NCBI GenBank assembly: GCA_014529385.2 | Contig: CM043942.1 | Location: 57,041,340-57,105,339, forward strand | Direction: 5' to 3' | DNA from: Adiantum capillus-veneris | Lineage: Eukaryota; Streptophyta; Polypodiopsida; Polypodiales; Pteridaceae | Length of the DNA: 64,000 bases | Shown here: one piece after another, positions 10,794 through 21,449 of the stretch | How the letters are laid out: every line of letters begins with the position of its first letter | Position numbering within the stretch: position 1 is the first letter of the stretch | Notes under the pieces: model-generated | What the model was told of the DNA's origin: nothing | What the model saw: only the letters and a program-made list of their open reading frames with translations | Database searches by the model: none | Program-made: the position numbers and the translations under genes

Positions 10794-11503
10794 ATGTCTA
10801 CCCTAGATTCAAACGCAGCGTACACAAGCTTGGAGATCCCGACTATAGAGGAATATCCTCCCATGATGGATCTTCCAAACTTGCAATTGATAAAGATCCA
10901 TCTTGTTGAGAGAGTTTGGATGATTGGTCATGAGAGTGAAGGACTATATAGATACATTGACAACAATGAGGTCAATCTTTATAGGTGCTCACATCCATAC
11001 CTAGAAGAGATAACGGATTACAAGCTCTTAATGTCTACACATACGGAGTCGACTGTCAATGGAGATCTATAGTTGTCGACAAGTATGGACGTGAGAATTC
11101 CTATAGGAATTCCAAGAAGAGAGCCACCAAGATTCCTTCAAGAGCGATAACGACAGAAGGATTGGGAGAGTCTCTGGTTAGACTTGTAGACAATCGACGA
11201 GTTAGACCATCCCAAGTCCAGAAATGGGTAAACAGAAAATAATCCGGAGATAAAGATCCGAGAGATCACGTAACGGCTTTTAGAAGAGTGATTAGAGCAG
11301 AGGCAGTTTCAGATTTTGCGACACAGTTTGCGGGATTTGGATTGACTCTAGAAGATGATGCAACTACATGGTTCGACTCGGTGGAAAAATGGGATTTTGA
11401 GACCCTAGATGAGCTGTTTGAGGAGTTTATTGAAAAATTCTGGCCAATAGGCATTGCTCACAACACGGTCTCGCAATCCATAGATTCAAACAAAAGAGAA
11501 TGA
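10794..11503 (+). pseudogene. Gag N-terminal and capsid region, frameshifted
   Basis: The ATG at 10794 opens a 92-codon frame ending at 11072. The sense continues in another frame (10985-11242, then 11288-11503). The capsid-like block GDKDPRDHVTAF, ATTWFDSVEKWDFETLDELF and FIEKFWP matches the usual gag pattern in which a tryptophan-phenylalanine pair precedes a Leu/Phe-rich helix. At least one frameshift (near 11000-11070) and stops break it. It would build the particle shell. The downstream gag part at 11607-13532 is in the frame of the first ATG. Confidence 0.7.
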
Positions 11504-11606
11504 ATCAGTATGCAAAGCATCATTACGGCTCAAGAGATATGTTAAGCTCTGTTCGAGAGCGGAATTACCTACGCAAGCACGACTGATGCTGATCTTTATC
11601 TAGGGA

Positions 11607-13532
11607 ATGAGACATGCGGGCCTTCAGAAGGATCTGCATATGATAAGGAGGACGACGTTAAACGAGTTGATCAAAGAAGCTCTTTATCTAGTGGATAACT
11701 GTGAGGCATACAAAGAAAAGGACTTAAAGAGTCAAGGAGATGACACATCCTCTCAGCACAGTGTTTCAAAGATAAGTAAGTCCATTGCCAAGCCAACGAC
11801 ACCTATTGATCAAGAAAAGCTTATCGACGACTTGGTCAAGAGGTTGATTCCTCTTGTAAGGTCTGATTCGGGAGAGCCAAAGTGGTGTGAAATTGAGAGA
11901 AAATGGACGAACCATACGGGGGAAGAGTGCTATTATAGCATGGAAAACGCTAGGGAGAGGTATGTACAACCTGTTCCAGAAGCACCTACTCCACCTAGAT
12001 ACATTACGGGGAATGCGCCAGGACCAGTAGGAGTTTTAAGGCCACAGCTTGTCTTAGGACAACAACCTCCGCTGCCAGGTGCTAGAATTCCGGTAGACAT
12101 GAGATACATGCCAATGATGGAAGCATCAAATAAACCAACTCCAATACAAGATACAATGTGGTATAGAAACCAAAGTGAGTACTACCCTTTGGAGCAACAA
12201 AATATGAGAGAAACACATGGAGTGGTGAGGCCTGTACAACCTCCACCTCCTGGGTTTCAGTCGAAAGAAAGAAGGTATGAAATGGACGAAAGGACATTGC
12301 GATTCATTGTAAATAGCGGCTTATCTAGGTCAGAGCTTGCTTATAGCCAAGAGTAAATGCTAAAAGAATCTCCTCAACCAGAGACAGATTGTCACAAAAG
12401 TCATGACAACCACTTGGTCAAACAATGTCCTCATATGGAGATCACTGAAGTAAATGCCTATTGTCTTGAGTGTGGCATCACTCACTTGATCCCCGATTGC
12501 CTGAAAAAACCAAACCAAATCAGAAAAATCACGACAAATGAATTAGGGATTGTCAGCTACCTAATAGCTCAGAAAATGAAAATGTTGTACCAATTGCAAG
12601 TGGTTACGACAGCACAAGCTCAAAGGAAAGCTGATGAGAATCCAGAGACAAAGAACACGGAAAGTGACACGAGTCCAAAGAAAAATGATGGACCAAAGAC
12701 AGACGCACCTAGTCAGAAAACCAAGAGCAAACGAAATAGTTGGAAAGCTAGAAAAACTACGATGAAAGCACGCAGGGAACGAGAGCAAAAATCCCTAGCT
12801 TAGAAGCTTACCGAAGCTGAGTAGAAGATAAAACAACATGAGGAAAAGGAGGCACCTTCTCTTACACAGATGGTTAAACCTCTAGAAGAACCATCCACGG
12901 ATGAGAAACTGAGAAGTGCTAGTTCAGGAGGATCTGTGTGGGTAGAGAAGGTTAATGAGACATTAGATGCCCTCTTGAAAGCCTATGATGTGAGGCTCAA
13001 AAACAACCAAACCCAAGAACACACGTGGATGAAATATCCCTATTCGGAACTAGAAAAGCAAAAATTTGAAATGTGCCAGAAAATGATTCAAACAGCCCAA
13101 GCCTTACTAGAACCACCAGTTGCAAAACCTGAGGATGTGATCCGTGTCATGCCTACACAAGTAATCCCACCAAACCAGAAACTAAAAGAGCCAGATTCTA
13201 GTCATGAGCACAGACCAAACCTCAAAGACCAAGCATTAGAACCAAGGATAGTATTGAATACCACGGATAACTCTTCCGAGGGATTTCACCAAGCTATACC
13301 TGAGGATTGTAAAGAGATAAATGGTCTTGACGAATTGTGGAAACAAGTCAGAGAGGCCAATGAAGCCGATGACCTAAGAAGACGAGTAGACAAGACTAGT
13401 GATGAACGAGGAGTGTTTCTACCACCAATAGAGGAATTTGAGACTGGATCTGAATTGAATCTAGACGTGCGATATCGTATTGGGGAGACAAAGGATCTGT
13501 ACAATATATGGATAGTCAACCCCATTCGCTAA
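11607..13532 (+). pseudogene. Gag C-terminal region with zinc knuckles, broken by stops
   Basis: One frame runs from 11607 to 13532 with stops at 12354, near 12801 and at about 12822, giving open stretches of 249, 148 and 220 codons. The first part holds WCEIERKWTNHTGEECYY, a C/H/C cluster, and a proline-rich stretch. The second holds CHKSHDNHLVKQC and then C-LE-C-GIT-H-LIPD-C, a near-CCHC knuckle expected to bind element RNA. A Lys-rich stretch follows. The third part is charged, with a VWVEKVNETLDALLKAYDV helix-like block. The protease frame begins 25 bases before this frame ends, in the -1 frame. Placement upstream of protease and the knuckles support gag. Confidence 0.7.
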
Positions 13533-14710
13533 GAACAATACCGTCCTACATGGGAGAGTACGAGACCAAGTCAGATGTGGTTGCAGTCCCATCACACAGA
13601 CTGTCTCCCAACAAGGCCATCGATTCAAAGGGGCTAGTAGATATTCTATCTACCCCAATCACCTGTACAATAATGTTAGCCGAGTTGCTCAGAATTAAAC
13701 CAAACATGTGGGCTAATGTGGGTAAATTTCTAGAGAAATTTGGTGTAAAAACCCCAATGACTCAAATCGAGGAAGGCATCAAAGAGCTTGAAATGCCTCA
13801 ACTAAATACTAGGCCAGTGCCATTAAACAAGGTAGGCGAGTATTACGAGGGAGAAGAGGGAAACACCACCCTTCCAGTGGAATTCACTTTAAAAACCATG
13901 GCAATCCTTGACAATGGAGCTGGTGTGGCTATTGCAACCAAAGAGGTTTGGAAAAAATGGGGAAAACCTGCCTTGATATCCACACGAATGACCCTGCAGC
14001 TTGCAGACGGACACAAGGAAAAGCCCCTAGGACTGCTAGAAAAAGTACTTGTTACTTCTTGTGGCATTGAATATGAACACACTTTTGCTGTTGTTGACTT
14101 TGGCAAGAAGAACAACTATGACATCATTCTGGGAAGACCATTCATGCAACAATTGAAAATGGTCCAAGATTGGGGTTATGACCATATATACCTGAGACAT
14201 ATGGAAACCATAACAAAGATAAACTTGAGGGACCATAGCTATAGGGATGTGATGAGAACACCGGTTGAGGAGTTTGATTCCGCCACAGTAGCAGGATCAG
14301 AACTTCCAGCTTGGTTAGGTAAGCCTAAAGAACTGTGGATGTGTGGAGCTTCACAATGTGGTAGCTTGAAATGCGAGGAATGTATCCTAGAGCGGGTTAT
14401 AGAGGATAGGGACTATATCCCAGAACCATTTCCTGAAGAAGAGTTAGAGCCTTTTGGATGGGAACACATCTTGGCTACTCTGGACGTGTGCGCCGTGGAG
14501 GATGCTCCCACAACAAAGTTTTGTGATGAAAATGGCTATGATGCCGTTCCTTATTTTGCAGTGAGTGTAATCCAGGAAAATGAAGAGAACCAGACATCAA
14601 CAATCTCTCGAAATAAGGAGCAAACAAAGAAATGTGGAGAATCAAAAGATGAAGAAGACGACAAGTTCTATGACTCTGAAGAACACTTCGAGCTTCAAGA
14701 GGATCAATGA
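13508..14710 (+). CDS. Retropepsin-like aspartic protease domain protein
   Basis: 400 codons from an ATG and undamaged. An aspartic protease domain spans about residues 120-220. The active-site turn is AILDNGAG (residues about 132-139) and the closing block is DIILGRPF (205-212). The active site is D-N-G where D-S/T-G is usual, so activity is uncertain. Residues 40-100 hold a gag-like helical block (LLRIKPNMWANVGKF). After the protease, LWMCGASQCGSLKCEEC is a four-cysteine cluster that may bind zinc. The C-terminus is very acidic. It would process gag. No RT follows, which is the main oddity of the element. Confidence 0.75.
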   Translation: MDSQPHSLRTIPSYMGEYETKSDVVAVPSHRLSPNKAIDSKGLVDILSTPITCTIMLAELLRIKPNMWANVGKFLEKFGVKTPMTQIEEGIKELEMPQLNTRPVPLNKVGEYYEGEEGNTTLPVEFTLKTMAILDNGAGVAIATKEVWKKWGKPALISTRMTLQLADGHKEKPLGLLEKVLVTSCGIEYEHTFAVVDFGKKNNYDIILGRPFMQQLKMVQDWGYDHIYLRHMETITKINLRDHSYRDVMRTPVEEFDSATVAGSELPAWLGKPKELWMCGASQCGSLKCEECILERVIEDRDYIPEPFPEEELEPFGWEHILATLDVCAVEDAPTTKFCDENGYDAVPYFAVSVIQENEENQTSTISRNKEQTKKCGESKDEEDDKFYDSEEHFELQEDQ

Positions 14711-14743
14711 CCGGAGAATCAATGTCATCGCTACACGAATAAC

Positions 14744-15630
14744 GTGCATCAAAAGTGGATTCCAAACTCCTCGGTGAAGACACAACCACCACAAGCATCC
14801 TCATCCATGGCTCCTAATAAGGATGCAAAGACTCACCTAGGAGGAATACAACCAGAGAAACGATCTAACAATGCTCTAATCAATGGGCTAGAAAAGTCCT
14901 CCAAGAAACTACCACCCACGAGAAAACACACAGTAACTTTCCACTACCAGCCAAAAAATCAAGGGAAAGTACAAGAAGTCAACCTTGCTGAGGATAGTAG
15001 CGATAGTGCTGAATCTTACAACATCCCCTATCATCAACTCAGGCCATCACTATCACCAACCCCTTCAGCAACAACCATGACAGGTCAAAAGAACATGACA
15101 ACAAGTCAAAGCCAAAAAGCTCGACAAATCTGGATACCAAAAAGCTAGATCGGCCAAAAACAAATATGGATCAAGAAGACAAAGATCTCTAATGAAAAAT
15201 CACAAGATCCAACACCAAAATAAAAAGAAGGAAAGCGTGCACGAACGGGTAAGAATATCACAAAGTCGCAAGCTTTCACAGCTTAGGTTTGGGCTCCAAA
15301 GAAGTTGATTCAAGCACAAAAAAGTCAGGAATTCATTTGGATTCCAAAACAACCACAATATCAACTTTCAAAGCTTGAATCCCATCCCCACAAAGCGTAC
15401 AAGGGCTGAAGCAAAGACCACTATTGACTCACACAACAAAAAGGTGGATCCCAAAGAAGTCTCTTCAAAAACAAACGAAGCACGGGCAAGTATGGGTTCC
15501 CAAACGAGCGTCAGCAACAAAACAGCCAATAATCACAAAGAAATGGGTCCCAAAGAAGAACAACAAAACTTCTGTCAGTGCATCGCCACTTGAATTCTTA
15601 CAATTCTTCCTACGATTACAATACAGTTAG
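14744..15630 (+). pseudogene. WxPK-repeat coding remnant after protease
   Basis: Overlapping broken frames carry a recurring peptide of the form (Q/K)-x-W-(I/V)-P-K: HQKWIPN near 14748, RQIWIPKS near 15125, IWIPKQ near 15335, then RWIPKK, VWVPKR and KWVPKK between 15435 and 15565, spaced about 18-20 residues. The surroundings are Ser/Thr/Lys/Gln-rich. The sense moves between frames and has stops, and the proper start is unclear. I do not recognise the family. It may be a diverged C-terminal extension of the element polyprotein or a basic nucleic-acid-binding tail. Confidence 0.45.
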
Positions 15631-17296
15631 AAGAGAGCAAGTCGCTTCAATCAAGCAACGATACGGGAGCTTCACAGACCATTACATTGCTTAGAATAGG
15701 AAGCCTCACCAACAAATGCCAATAAGCAAATTGCTTATACCCACATCTTGCACAACATAAATCTTTTCCATGCATTGACTGTGTATGCATAATAGGGCTA
15801 CATTACAAGGCCTGCATAGGCACAACTTTTAATTGCCCAAGCACGACACATACCCTTTGCGATACCCTGTTGTAAAGGATGACTCCAAATAGGAAGGGGG
15901 GAGGCATTCTGAATGCGGACCTAACATTATGACTATTAGAGGGCAATGTTTTGTGAGATGCATTGAATTTTTGCGTTTTATTGTGATAATTTTTTGACGA
16001 AATTTAGAGTATATGCCCTCATAGTAGTGTTACAGAGGAGTATGGGGACAAAATCCATATATGAGCCCCTAGGGACATGTGTATAGTGTACATAGCATTT
16101 AGATTTCTATTTGAATGATTTTTTTTCTGTGAAGTTTTTTTAAAGATTTTCTTTGTTGATTTTAAAAAAAATAAAAAAAATCCATAATCCACATGAAGAA
16201 AAGACTGACGAGAGGCCTGAGCACTACAAAGAGAAGAAGGTATAGGAAACGATGAAACTTCACGAAGTATGTCTCAGCAGCCACTACAACAGCCGAAGAA
16301 CTTGTCACAAAGCAGTGTCAACATGCAACCGACAAGTCATACAAGTCAAAGTCGAGTAGCTACGCCACAAAATGAGTGAGGTGTTAGTCCCAAAGCTTCA
16401 AGTAATATTCTCTGTGGTCTAAGCGTCTTAGCTATTCTAGGTACTGCTCAAGCTGGAAGAGTTGAGCATATTTACATTGTGTTGCTCATGCTGGTATAGG
16501 TGATCAAAAGAGTCGAAGTCTAAGTACTTAAGTCTGGTGAAGTGAAGGAGAAGGTCTAAAAGACACTCACGTACTGAGCACAGTGAGATACGAGTGAAGA
16601 AACTTCTACATCGAAAACCCTTCTTGGAAAGGTGGAAGCTATTGAGACATCTTTTGATGTCACATGTGCATCTTTTGATGCTACATTTATTCCTCGAAAC
16701 ACCCATCATATCCTTCTTTCACATTGCATGCTTTTGTTGACAAATTTCTCATATGCATATAGAGTGTCCCATAATTGGCACTTGCATCAGGCACTCTTTC
16801 CGTGTTTCACCCAAGCACTCACCTTTCATGAACATGTACTTCAAGTTCAACTGCTCAACTCCAATATGAGCGTATACCAAAGGAATTTTTTTCCCACTGG
16901 GTTTTTTCCCTTTGGTAATCCAGGTTTTAGACCCTAATCTAAAGACACCTATCACCATCCTCTTGTACATATTCCTTCTAAATCAACAATAAGGAAATGC
17001 TACTCAAATCAATTGACAAATGAATTGGAGCACCAATTTTAGATCATAGCATACTTCTCCTCAATGGCGAGTCGAAGAATGGCCTACAATGACAAAGCTG
17101 CAGACAACACTAACAACATGATTGCACAGGAACAAAGAAGTTACCAATGAAGAAGAGCAGACACAAAAGTAATCAGAGGATCTCAAAATATGAATGGTTA
17201 CGATGATAGATGTCCACTCTAATGGATCATAGTTCTTGTTGTGGTTTGACAAATATACAAGCAGTGCAACAGATGAAGCCAAAACAATTGCAAAGT
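15631..17296 (+). other. Non-coding interior of the element
   Basis: No RT, RNase H or integrase sense is visible in any frame. A motif at 16886-16929 (TTTTTTTCCCACTGGG followed by GTTTTTTCCCTTTGGTAA) resembles a stretch I recall near the 3' ends of Ty1/copia elements. A run of about 55 bases near 17140-17190 recurs in degenerate form near 17335-17390. Confidence 0.5.
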
Positions 17297-17298
17297 GT

Positions 17299-17340
17299 TG
17301 ACCAATGGGTCAACAAAACAACATAACTCAAGAACAAATA
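17299..17340 (+). repeat. Fragment of the LTR start inside the element
   Basis: TGTTGACCAATGGGTCAACA and the following CAACATAACTCAAG match the first 40 or so bases of the LTRs (7408 and 17993) with few changes. It lies just upstream of the captured helicase sequence. Confidence 0.8.
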
Positions 17341-17394
17341 AGTCCTCAATGACAAAGAGTAGACATAAGGGTAATTAGAGGATCTCAAAAGCTT

Positions 17395-17935
17395 GTCCTT
17401 GATAATGCGCATCGAATGCTTGGCAGGGTTTTGAACCTCAAATTAGAATAATTAAGTCCTGGATTCGGCCTGACAGATAGACTTTGCATTGGAGTGCAAC
17501 TTGGCCTAAAGAAGTTAAGGGTTTCGCCATACAATTTCTACAAAATCCTTACAAAGTTGTCATTGGCTCACAAGATCAGAAAGCCGATCACTCAATTCTA
17601 CAGATTGTAGAAGTTGTTTCTGAGAATCACAAATACTTTGAATTGATAGATTTTCTGGAGCAAATGATGGATGGAGCTTTCTCTATCCATGATGATAAGA
17701 GTCAAGTTAAACGACATTGGGTTCTTTTTGAATTTAGATCTGGCAGTAGACCTATAATGACAGAAACAGATGCTGCAGCTCGGAGCGTGGATGTGAAAGA
17801 CATAAAGTTCGTCATCAATTATGATTTTCCTGAATCATGTGAAGACTATGTACATCGGATTGGACGAACAAGACAAGCTACTGCAAAGGCTATAGTCTAT
17901 ACTTTATTTCCAACAACAAAACGACAGCAAAGACC
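17395..17935 (+). pseudogene. Captured DEAD-box RNA helicase fragment (DBP2/RH20-like)
   Basis: Part of an ATP-dependent RNA helicase. Visible in order: LDNAHRMLG (motif II, where LDEAD is expected), a frameshifted stretch to IRPDRQTLHW, motif III SAT in WSATWPKEV, NPYKVVIGSQD, then a gap of roughly 25 residues where the helicase Ia/IV region should be, SIHDDKSQ, RPIMTETDAAARSVDV (motif V, normally ARGLDV), FVINYDFPES, and motif VI HRIGRTRQ (normally HRIGRTGR). The open part runs 17484-18023 and ends in the LTR. It reads as spliced coding sequence without introns, in sense with the element, and abuts the polypurine tract. The motif changes mean no helicase activity. Confidence 0.88.
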
Positions 17936-17980
17936 ACATCGCCAACGACAATCAGGTCATATCGGGGACGACATGAACGC

Positions 17981-17992
17981 GGAAGGGGGGAA
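17981..17992 (+). other. Polypurine tract
   Basis: GGAAGGGGGGAA directly before the 3' LTR start at 17993. It is the expected plus-strand primer. Confidence 0.85.
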
Positions 17993-18991
17993 TGTTGACC
18001 GCTGGGTCAACAACACAACATAACTCAAGTTTCATACCAAAGTCTTATCTTTTACGAGTTATGAAATGCTGCGGATTATGGCTATAAACGTCATTTGTAA
18101 TGAGTAGTTATTCTAGTTTCAGAATAGTTATTATGGCTATAAACGTCATTTGTAATGAGTAGTTATTCTAGTTTCAGAAGCCGGGGTGCAATGGCTCTTC
18201 CAAATTGTAAATACAAAGCCATTTGACCCTTTCAACCCCATTTTTTGGTTAAACCTAAGGTAGCCTTAGTATATAAGGTACTTAGGTCATTTTGTAAAAA
18301 GGACTTTTAATCATAATCAAAACTTTAGCGTTGCCGTCTACTGTGTGTGAGAGAGAAAGAGAGTGAGCGTGAGCTTTATCCTCTCGCTACGCCCAGCTCG
18401 CTCAACACATTGGAGATCCGACTGCACCATTGCTGTAGGCTAGAGGAGAGCTGCGCGACAACGCCAAGCATTCCACGCGAGACGAAGCGCACACGTCGAC
18501 ACATCTACGAGCTATTTGTGGCCGTAAGTGTATCAAACGATGTCTGTTTTCTACGTGCTAGTAGTCTATAGAATCGTGGCAACATAAGCTATGCATAGGT
18601 ACTCATAAATTTCAGTTTCAGGCACTTTCAAAATTCTGCTCCGTCATCCTAGGCGTTTTCCGCAGATGGGTTTTGAGTGTAGAAGCTTAGGGACAGGTGT
18701 ATCCTAGTGAGGGATGGTGTTCCTTAAGTTTCGTATGAATCTGGCATGATTAGGTGAGTTAACTTCCGTATGTGTGTATGTGGCTAGGTGGTGTAGTTGA
18801 GGGCAGTGAGCTTCTTGATTGTGGTTTAGTTGGCCTTCCAGAGTGTTGTATGTGTAGGATGGTCTTAGCCTGACAAGCTACAAAGATTTCCTCCGTGTGC
18901 GTATCGTGTCATCTGTGTCCTCGATTGACATTATGTTGATCTAGGTAGTGTTTGCATGCACTTCATGGGTGTGTGAGTCGCCCGTCCAACA
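17993..18991 (+). repeat. 3' LTR of the 11.6-kb element
   Basis: 999 bases, highly similar to the 5' LTR. It is longer mainly because of a 55-base tandem duplication at about 18075-18180 (TTATGGCTATAAACGTC...). The TATA box is at 18270-18278. It is followed by TTGAA at 18992-18996. Confidence 0.93.
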
Positions 18992-18996
18992 TTGAA
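18992..18996 (+). other. Target-site duplication TTGAA (right)
   Basis: Exact partner of 7403-7407. Confidence 0.9.
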
Positions 18997-19005
18997 TGAA
19001 ACTAG

Positions 19006-19390
19006 TGTTGAGATAAGCTTGTAACTTGTACTCATGGTGAGAACCTTAAGACAAGAATGCACCATTTATGTGTATAGTCACATTTTTCCTATGGAATCTG
19101 TAAGCCTCACACGTGCTACACAATTATAGTCACATGCTATTTGGTGTAGCCCACATGGTACTTGACCTTTTTTCCACATGTGGTGCACATCACTTTTCAT
19201 CATTTACTGCCACCTTCTATTTGAGCATATATAAGGCCACCATACTTAACTTGCAATTCTCTCTCTCATTCTAATCAATCAAGCAAGTTTATTTTACATT
19301 GCATATTCTCTCTAATACTTATTGCTAGTTGTTATGAATCTCTTATTATGATGAATGCCTCGCTGTTCTATCCACCATAGATATTACACA
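19006..19390 (+). repeat. 5' LTR of the TRIM-like element
   Basis: TGTTGAGATAAGC to ATTACACA, 385 bases, matching 20820-20950 plus 27680-27912. It has a TATA box at 19228-19236. Confidence 0.85.
19228..19236 (+). promoter_or_regulatory. TATA box in TRIM-like LTR
   Basis: TATATAAGG, about 160 bases before the LTR end. In the second LTR the corresponding TATATA has decayed to 'cattataagg'. Confidence 0.5.
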
Positions 19391-19402
19391 TGGTATCAGA
19401 GC
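19391..19402 (+). other. Primer-binding site, tRNA-iMet
   Basis: TGGTATCAGAGC immediately follows the LTR and is the classic copia primer site. Confidence 0.9.
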
Positions 19403-19459
19403 TAATGAATAATTAGAATTTTTCAATTGTATCCATTAGACCTCTATGCTAGATTTAGT

Positions 19460-19461
<2 letters not shown>

Positions 19462-19505
<44 letters not shown>
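19462..19505 (+). repeat. (TC)n microsatellite
   Basis: About 22 uninterrupted TC units. Confidence 0.98.
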
Positions 19506-19509
<4 letters not shown>

Positions 19510-19978
19510 CTCAATTGATTCATATCTCTTTAGAAATGCAGCTAATTAATCTCAAGCTTAAGTATCTCTCTCTTTGGATTTGGGCAAGTCTATATGGCTA
19601 CTACTCCCCTAGCCAATGTTTAGGGATAATTAGATTGAGCATTAAAATTTGTGTGATTTTTCTTCTTTATTAAAACTTTCTTGATTATGTTTTGTTTCTT
19701 GCTCTTCTCGCTTTCTCCAAGCCGAGTTACCCCACTTGATTGTACTATTGAAATCCATTTGTGTGTATAACGTTTTTCCAAATGTTTCAAATGCGCAAAT
19801 TTATGTCTCATTTGGACCAAGCATTGAACAAGGAAATCTTATTAATTTTTTCATACATTTTTATGCTTGATTTCTTTACTTAACCGTGCTCATAAATCTT
19901 TGCTTTGTGTGTGTATGCTTGTTTGTTTGTTCCCCTCTTTGTTTTATTTATTTGCTAACTTTTGCTCATAAACCTTTG

Positions 19979-19981
<3 letters not shown>

Positions 19982-20024
<43 letters not shown>
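19982..20024 (+). repeat. (TG)n microsatellite
   Basis: About 21 uninterrupted TG units. Confidence 0.98.
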
Positions 20025-20025
<1 letters not shown>

Positions 20026-20819
20026 TTCCCCTGTTTTCTTTTTGAAAGTGTAGATGCATGGCTTAAAAGACAAATGAACATTTTCTTTTGTAATGTTGTT
20101 TGAAATTCAACTACCCTTTTGCAATATACCAAAGCTTGAAGGTTTTTTACTTTGAAATCAATCTCATTCAAAGCACCCCTTCCCATTGAAACCTTTTGGC
20201 ACCTTTTGGCTTTCAATTTAAAAGTCAAATTATCCAAGCCCATGCTCTTGTGCCATCAACAACTCCAACACATTAGCATCAAGAACCGTGAACAAAGTTT
20301 GCTACTTCCATGGCAAAGTCTCCATAAGCCTAAGCACAAAGCAATGTATGTCTTATCCAATCCAAAAATTACCCAAGTAGCCCCAAGCCAACAGATTTGC
20401 ATGAGCTTATTTCCACATTTTGTATAAACCTATTGCATCCATCTTTTCATATACAAAAGCACTACATCCACCAAGGTGTGCCTTCACTACAACGAGAAGT
20501 AGATATGCACCAACCCATTTCAAAAAACCAAGTGCACCCACATATACATCAACATTAGAATCATCCAAATTCCCAAAAATCAAGGAAGGTAATGCATAGA
20601 AGGAGGCTCATAGTTCCCTAAAGAAAGTGATGACTTGCATCTGTAAGTGTTTAAACACTTCCTCAAACCATATACTTTGTAGGTAAGACCTACACTATTT
20701 TTCTTGCATCAGATTTGATCTTTATGAGCCGTATATAGTTACTCCTTAATGTAACATGTATTAGACTCTTTTATCAAAATCCATGCTATATCATGTAAGC
20801 TTCAGATTATGAGGGCATT

Positions 20820-20950
20820 TGTTGAGGTAATCCTATAGCTTGCACTCATGATAAGAACAAACCCTTAAGCCAAGCATGCACCATTTATGTGTATAGTCAC
20901 ATTTTTCATAAGGACCCTATAAGCCTCACATGTGCCTATTTGGTATAGCC
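20820..20950 (+). repeat. 3' LTR of TRIM-like element, first part
   Basis: Opens TGTTGAGGTAATCC and matches the start of 19006-19390 with moderate divergence. It is cut after TAGCC (20946-20950), the left target duplication of the nested element. Confidence 0.8.
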
Positions 20951-21440
20951 TACTATAGTTGGTGGGTACACGGAGAACCTAAAAAACACACAAATATCAT
21001 GCTACAAATGATAAAATCAATAGGTTCGCATACTTGGTGAGTCGCACATACGCACAATTGAGAAACAATACACGATCTGAGAGAGATAGAAAAGGAGAGA
21101 AAGAATGAGATCACATTAATGTGCACCTCCTATAGACGAATGCTACACAGGCACAGTGAGAGAGGAGAGGTCAAAAGAGAAAAGGGCACAAACACTGGGT
21201 GCAATCTCCCCCCATACAAGAGTGAGCAGTTTTCTCTTGCACATATTTACTTATAGATTTTTTGAATGCTCAAAATGATTACAAATTGTTCATCCGAACA
21301 TAAAGTGACCATTGCTCATAAAAAGCACTTTAATAATGAAATATCCATAAAGTTGCTATCCTTTTGCATAGTGCATAGTTCACTTATGCTTTTATTGCAT
21401 GACAATTGTAATAAATAACTATTTATCGATTTCCATTACA
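20951..21440 (-). repeat. 3' LTR of nested copia-type element
   Basis: 490 bases matching 27201-27674. A pyrimidine run at 21442-21449 (CCTTTCC on plus) is the polypurine tract of the minus-strand element. Confidence 0.85.
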
Positions 21441-21449
21441 TACCTTTCC

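Larger units (their letters stand above)
7408..18991 (+). mobile_element. Large non-autonomous gypsy-like LTR element with gag-protease and captured helicase
   Basis: LTRs at 7408-8366 and 17993-18991 both run TGTTGACC...CCAACA and are flanked by perfect TTGAA duplications. A primer site complementary to tRNA-Asp follows the 5' LTR, and a GGAAGGGGGGAA tract precedes the 3' LTR. The 9.6-kb interior has a long leader with palindromes, gag, protease and a WxPK-rich region, then about 1.7 kb without coding sense and a DEAD-box helicase fragment. I find no RT, RNase H or integrase, so it must use another element's enzymes. The tRNA-Asp-type site is best known from Athila-like gypsy elements, but the gag and protease are too diverged to place firmly. 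Confidence 0.9.
19403..20819 (+). other. Interior of the TRIM-like element, non-coding
   Basis: No gag or pol sense. It contains a (TC)n run at 19462-19505, a (TG)n run at 19982-20024 and scattered short frames. A purine-rich TATGAGGG stretch just before 20820 is the likely polypurine tract. Confidence 0.65.

Noticed and set aside
17484-18023. Intact helicase gene
   Set aside because: The open frame starts mid-protein from TTG, has an internal deletion, altered motifs II, V and VI, and runs into an LTR.
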